55,079 nucleotides of DNA. It comes from Diaporthe sp. PMI_573 (Eukaryota > Ascomycota > Sordariomycetes > Diaporthales > Diaporthaceae). The stretch is taken from the NCBI GenBank assembly GCA_021399435.1, contig JAJTUP010000169.1:1-55079 (forward strand), given 5' to 3'. Below, piece by piece: positions 53,221-55,079 of the stretch. How positions within the stretch are numbered: position 1 is the first letter of the stretch; each line of letters starts with the position of its first letter. The notes beneath the pieces were generated by a model. The model was not told the origin of the DNA. It ran no database searches and saw only the letters and a program-made list of their open reading frames with translations. The position numbers were made by a program, and so were the translations under genes.

Positions 53221-54714
53221 TACGCCAGCATGAGATGCAACGTAACTTATCCATGTTCATGTGGCGAGGAAAATGGGTTCCATGCTACAATCGCTATTCA
53301 TAAGGCTGGACCAATGTTCGGCGACAACAGCCAAAAGAGACCACTGTGCAGCTTATGCTAGTCAAACTTACGAAAACCTGAGTGACGACTGAGTGACGCA
53401 CTCGTCTCCTCTAGTGAGGGAACCTGTGTCCCGTTTTGGTTCCCGTGCGCATCCCGTGTCTGGTACCCCAGTTTCGGAATCTCACTCCATTTTGACTGCA
53501 ACATTGTGCTTGAGCCGATATTGGAGTGGAGGACGGGATGGTGAGCGAGCGCGTTGTTGTAAGAGTTGGATGACGCAGCTAGATCTAGCGGCGGCTGAGT
53601 CCGCCGATGCTGTCGACCGTGCCTTGTTGGCATTGGCGTTGTCTCGTTTCATTCTAAGCCAGCATCTTCCTCCACATAGCCCTCATCCGATAAGACGTTG
53701 TTATCCCTGCGCTCAGCTTCCATAGACTGGGGCCACTGTTCCTTGCTGTCCTTCCGCCGTGGCGAGTTATGGTTTATATTCGTATACGTAGACTGGAGCG
53801 GCGGATGTCGCTTGCGTTATAGTGCTCGTAGGAATGGATTACGGGCGCGTTTCGGGACGGACGAGGTGGGTGGGGCGAGGCTAGCTGGTCAGCGAGCCAT
53901 CCGCGGCTGACGGCGGAGTTGGACGTTGGGGGAGGAGATTGCGTGTACTTGGAAGGTGCTGGAGTCGCAGCCAGATAAGGCGCTGGGCATGCAGAGCGAG
54001 AGTGGATTGTGGAGGGATGGCAGGGAACTCAATTGTTTGTTCGTGGTGACGATGCGCGACGGACGCACTTAGAAGGACGACGCAAAAGATGGCCATAGAA
54101 TGAGCAGGAATAATCCATAATGATCAATAATCACTAGGTCGGAATAGATTAGAGCAAGGAGTGGGGAGGCTTTGAGGAAGCGGAAGATAAAGTGGAAAAT
54201 GAAGATCTCATCCCCGTGTCGGAGCCAAGCCTGGGGAATAATATACAGTTGTCTGGGGCACGTGGCAGAAACGCCTTACGAGGCTTGGCTCGGACGAATC
54301 GATATTAGACCTTGAAGAACGGCTAGTCCACAACCTCATGGAGAACAATGCAGCCGACTTCTATTTAGCTTCCGGCGTTAAAGCACTCGGTCGATGTACC
54401 AAGATTTGCTAAAGCCGTACTTCAGCAGATGCGGACACTTGGTCTCCTTTCTGCTGTCCATCATGACGCTACTACCATCCGGATACTATCATGGGTTCCA
54501 AGGTGGGATGGCTCTGTAAGCAATCGTAGATGCTTAGTATAACGTGCCCGGCCCACATCCCACCACCCCCCTGATTCCGCCACCCCCTTTGTCAACCACT
54601 ACCCCCTTGCCCCGTCGCCAACGACGCTGCCACTATGATAGTTGACCCTACGTCACTTAATGTTTCTGATTCTTTTGAAGCGTTGCTATCATCTAATACT
54701 ACGCCACTTCAATC
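53221..54714. other. Intergenic, no gene seen
   Basis: About 1.5 kb. GAGTGACG is repeated at 53380-53400. A short frame at about 54260-54410 reads TWQKRLTRLGSDESILDLEE ... FYLASGVKAL before a stop; it is protein-like but not recognised. Confidence 0.4.
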
Positions 54715-54925
54715 TGTAACGGCCAGTAATATCCAGCATGGAAGCTGTTTGTATTGGCACTACGTACGAAGATTCTAAGCTTAAGGAGAGAAGAAGGAAG
54801 GAAAGAAACTCGCGATGTGCTGACGCGTGGAGAAGTTTAATAACCGTGGTCCGTGCCTGTGGCAGGACCAGCCCCTGCCAGCACCTTGTGGTGGTGTCAG
54901 CCCGTCTAGTGGTGACAACCGCACA
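54715..54925 (-). mobile_element. LTR copy, same family as the 1.6-kb solo LTR
   Basis: 211 bp from TGTAACGGCC to GACAACCGCACA, nearly identical to the reversed 40438-40649 LTR with a few small indels (e.g. one G lost in the hairpin). The flanking five bases differ (CAATC left, TATAG right), so no target duplication is evident. Confidence 0.88.
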
Positions 54926-55079
54926 TATAGAGGCTATTGTGTTTAATATGTGTCTTGTACACTATATATGTAGTCTCAGGATTTCCCTGGACTATTATTA
55001 TCTCATCAAGTATAGGAGGAGACTCTTGTCTATGATTTTGTACTTGGTTTTGCTCCTCTGGTACTTGTTTCTGGTACTG
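54926..55079. other. Window end, nothing recognised
   Basis: AT-rich sequence after the LTR. Confidence 0.4.

Noticed and set aside
1..55079. CRISPR arrays or bacterial operons
   Set aside because: Introns, fungal gene families and eukaryotic transposons throughout; no regularly spaced short identical repeats with unique spacers.
1..55079. Pervasive repeat-induced point mutation
   Set aside because: Broken elements are damaged mostly by indels and deletions, with only scattered stops (e.g. TAG at 37847), and GC content does not drop sharply over repeats. A dinucleotide-ratio scan would be needed to exclude mild effects.

Overview
The window comes from the accessory, repeat-rich part of a filamentous ascomycete genome (Pezizomycotina). 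The evidence is short introns (49-100 nt) with GT-AG ends and CTAAC/CTGAC-type branch sites, a HET-NACHT-WD40 gene, a Zn(II)2Cys6 factor, a fungal H2A.Z gene, an FTA2-like kinetochore protein, and typical fungal transposons (Tad1-like LINE, chromodomain Gypsy LTR elements, hAT, Tc1/mariner, Helitron). I cannot name the species.

Layout. 1-1.4 kb: broken flavin-reductase-like gene and a truncated zinc-cluster regulator. 1.57-1.79 kb: solo LTR with a 5-bp target duplication. 2.36-6.06 kb (minus): the HET-NACHT-WD40 (HNWD/NLR-type) gene, the best candidate here for a non-self recognition/cell-death system. 6.5-7.7 kb: nested LINE remnants, including a roughly 1-kb internally deleted LINE with both ends and a target duplication. 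8-15 kb: three plausible spliced host-like genes (two of unknown function, one FTA2/kinase-like) among Tc1/mariner remains. 15-17.9 kb: gene fragments (ClpX-like, coiled-coil, Ca2+/H+ exchanger) and a tRNA-like repeat. 18.0-18.9 kb (minus): complete three-exon histone H2A.Z gene. 19-23.7 kb: gene-poor. 23.7-24.9 kb: hAT remnant. 25.3-26.2 kb: coiled-coil protein of unknown function. 26.4-31.3 kb (minus): a multi-exon gene split by a nearly intact 3,071-bp hAT transposon with perfect 8-bp target duplications.

32.5-39.7 kb: a coherent block with a Helitron Rep-type gene on minus, a bidirectional intergenic region holding a degenerate ~79-bp tandem array, and plus-strand genes of unknown function. 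The whole block is saturated with the palindromic motif CTGATCAG, which is rare elsewhere in the window. This is the most unusual signal I see. 40.4-41.4 kb: internally deleted chromodomain Gypsy element with target duplications. 42.4-44.5 kb: BIR-domain fragment, Myb-like fragment and another Gypsy end. 44.5-50.06 kb: complete-looking LINE with two overlapping ORFs. 50-55 kb: LINE fragment, Tudor-domain gene, decayed bZIP gene and one more LTR.

Most non-housekeeping genes are split, truncated or frameshifted, so the region reads as a transposon sink with a few functional islands (the NLR, H2A.Z and the spliced hypotheticals).
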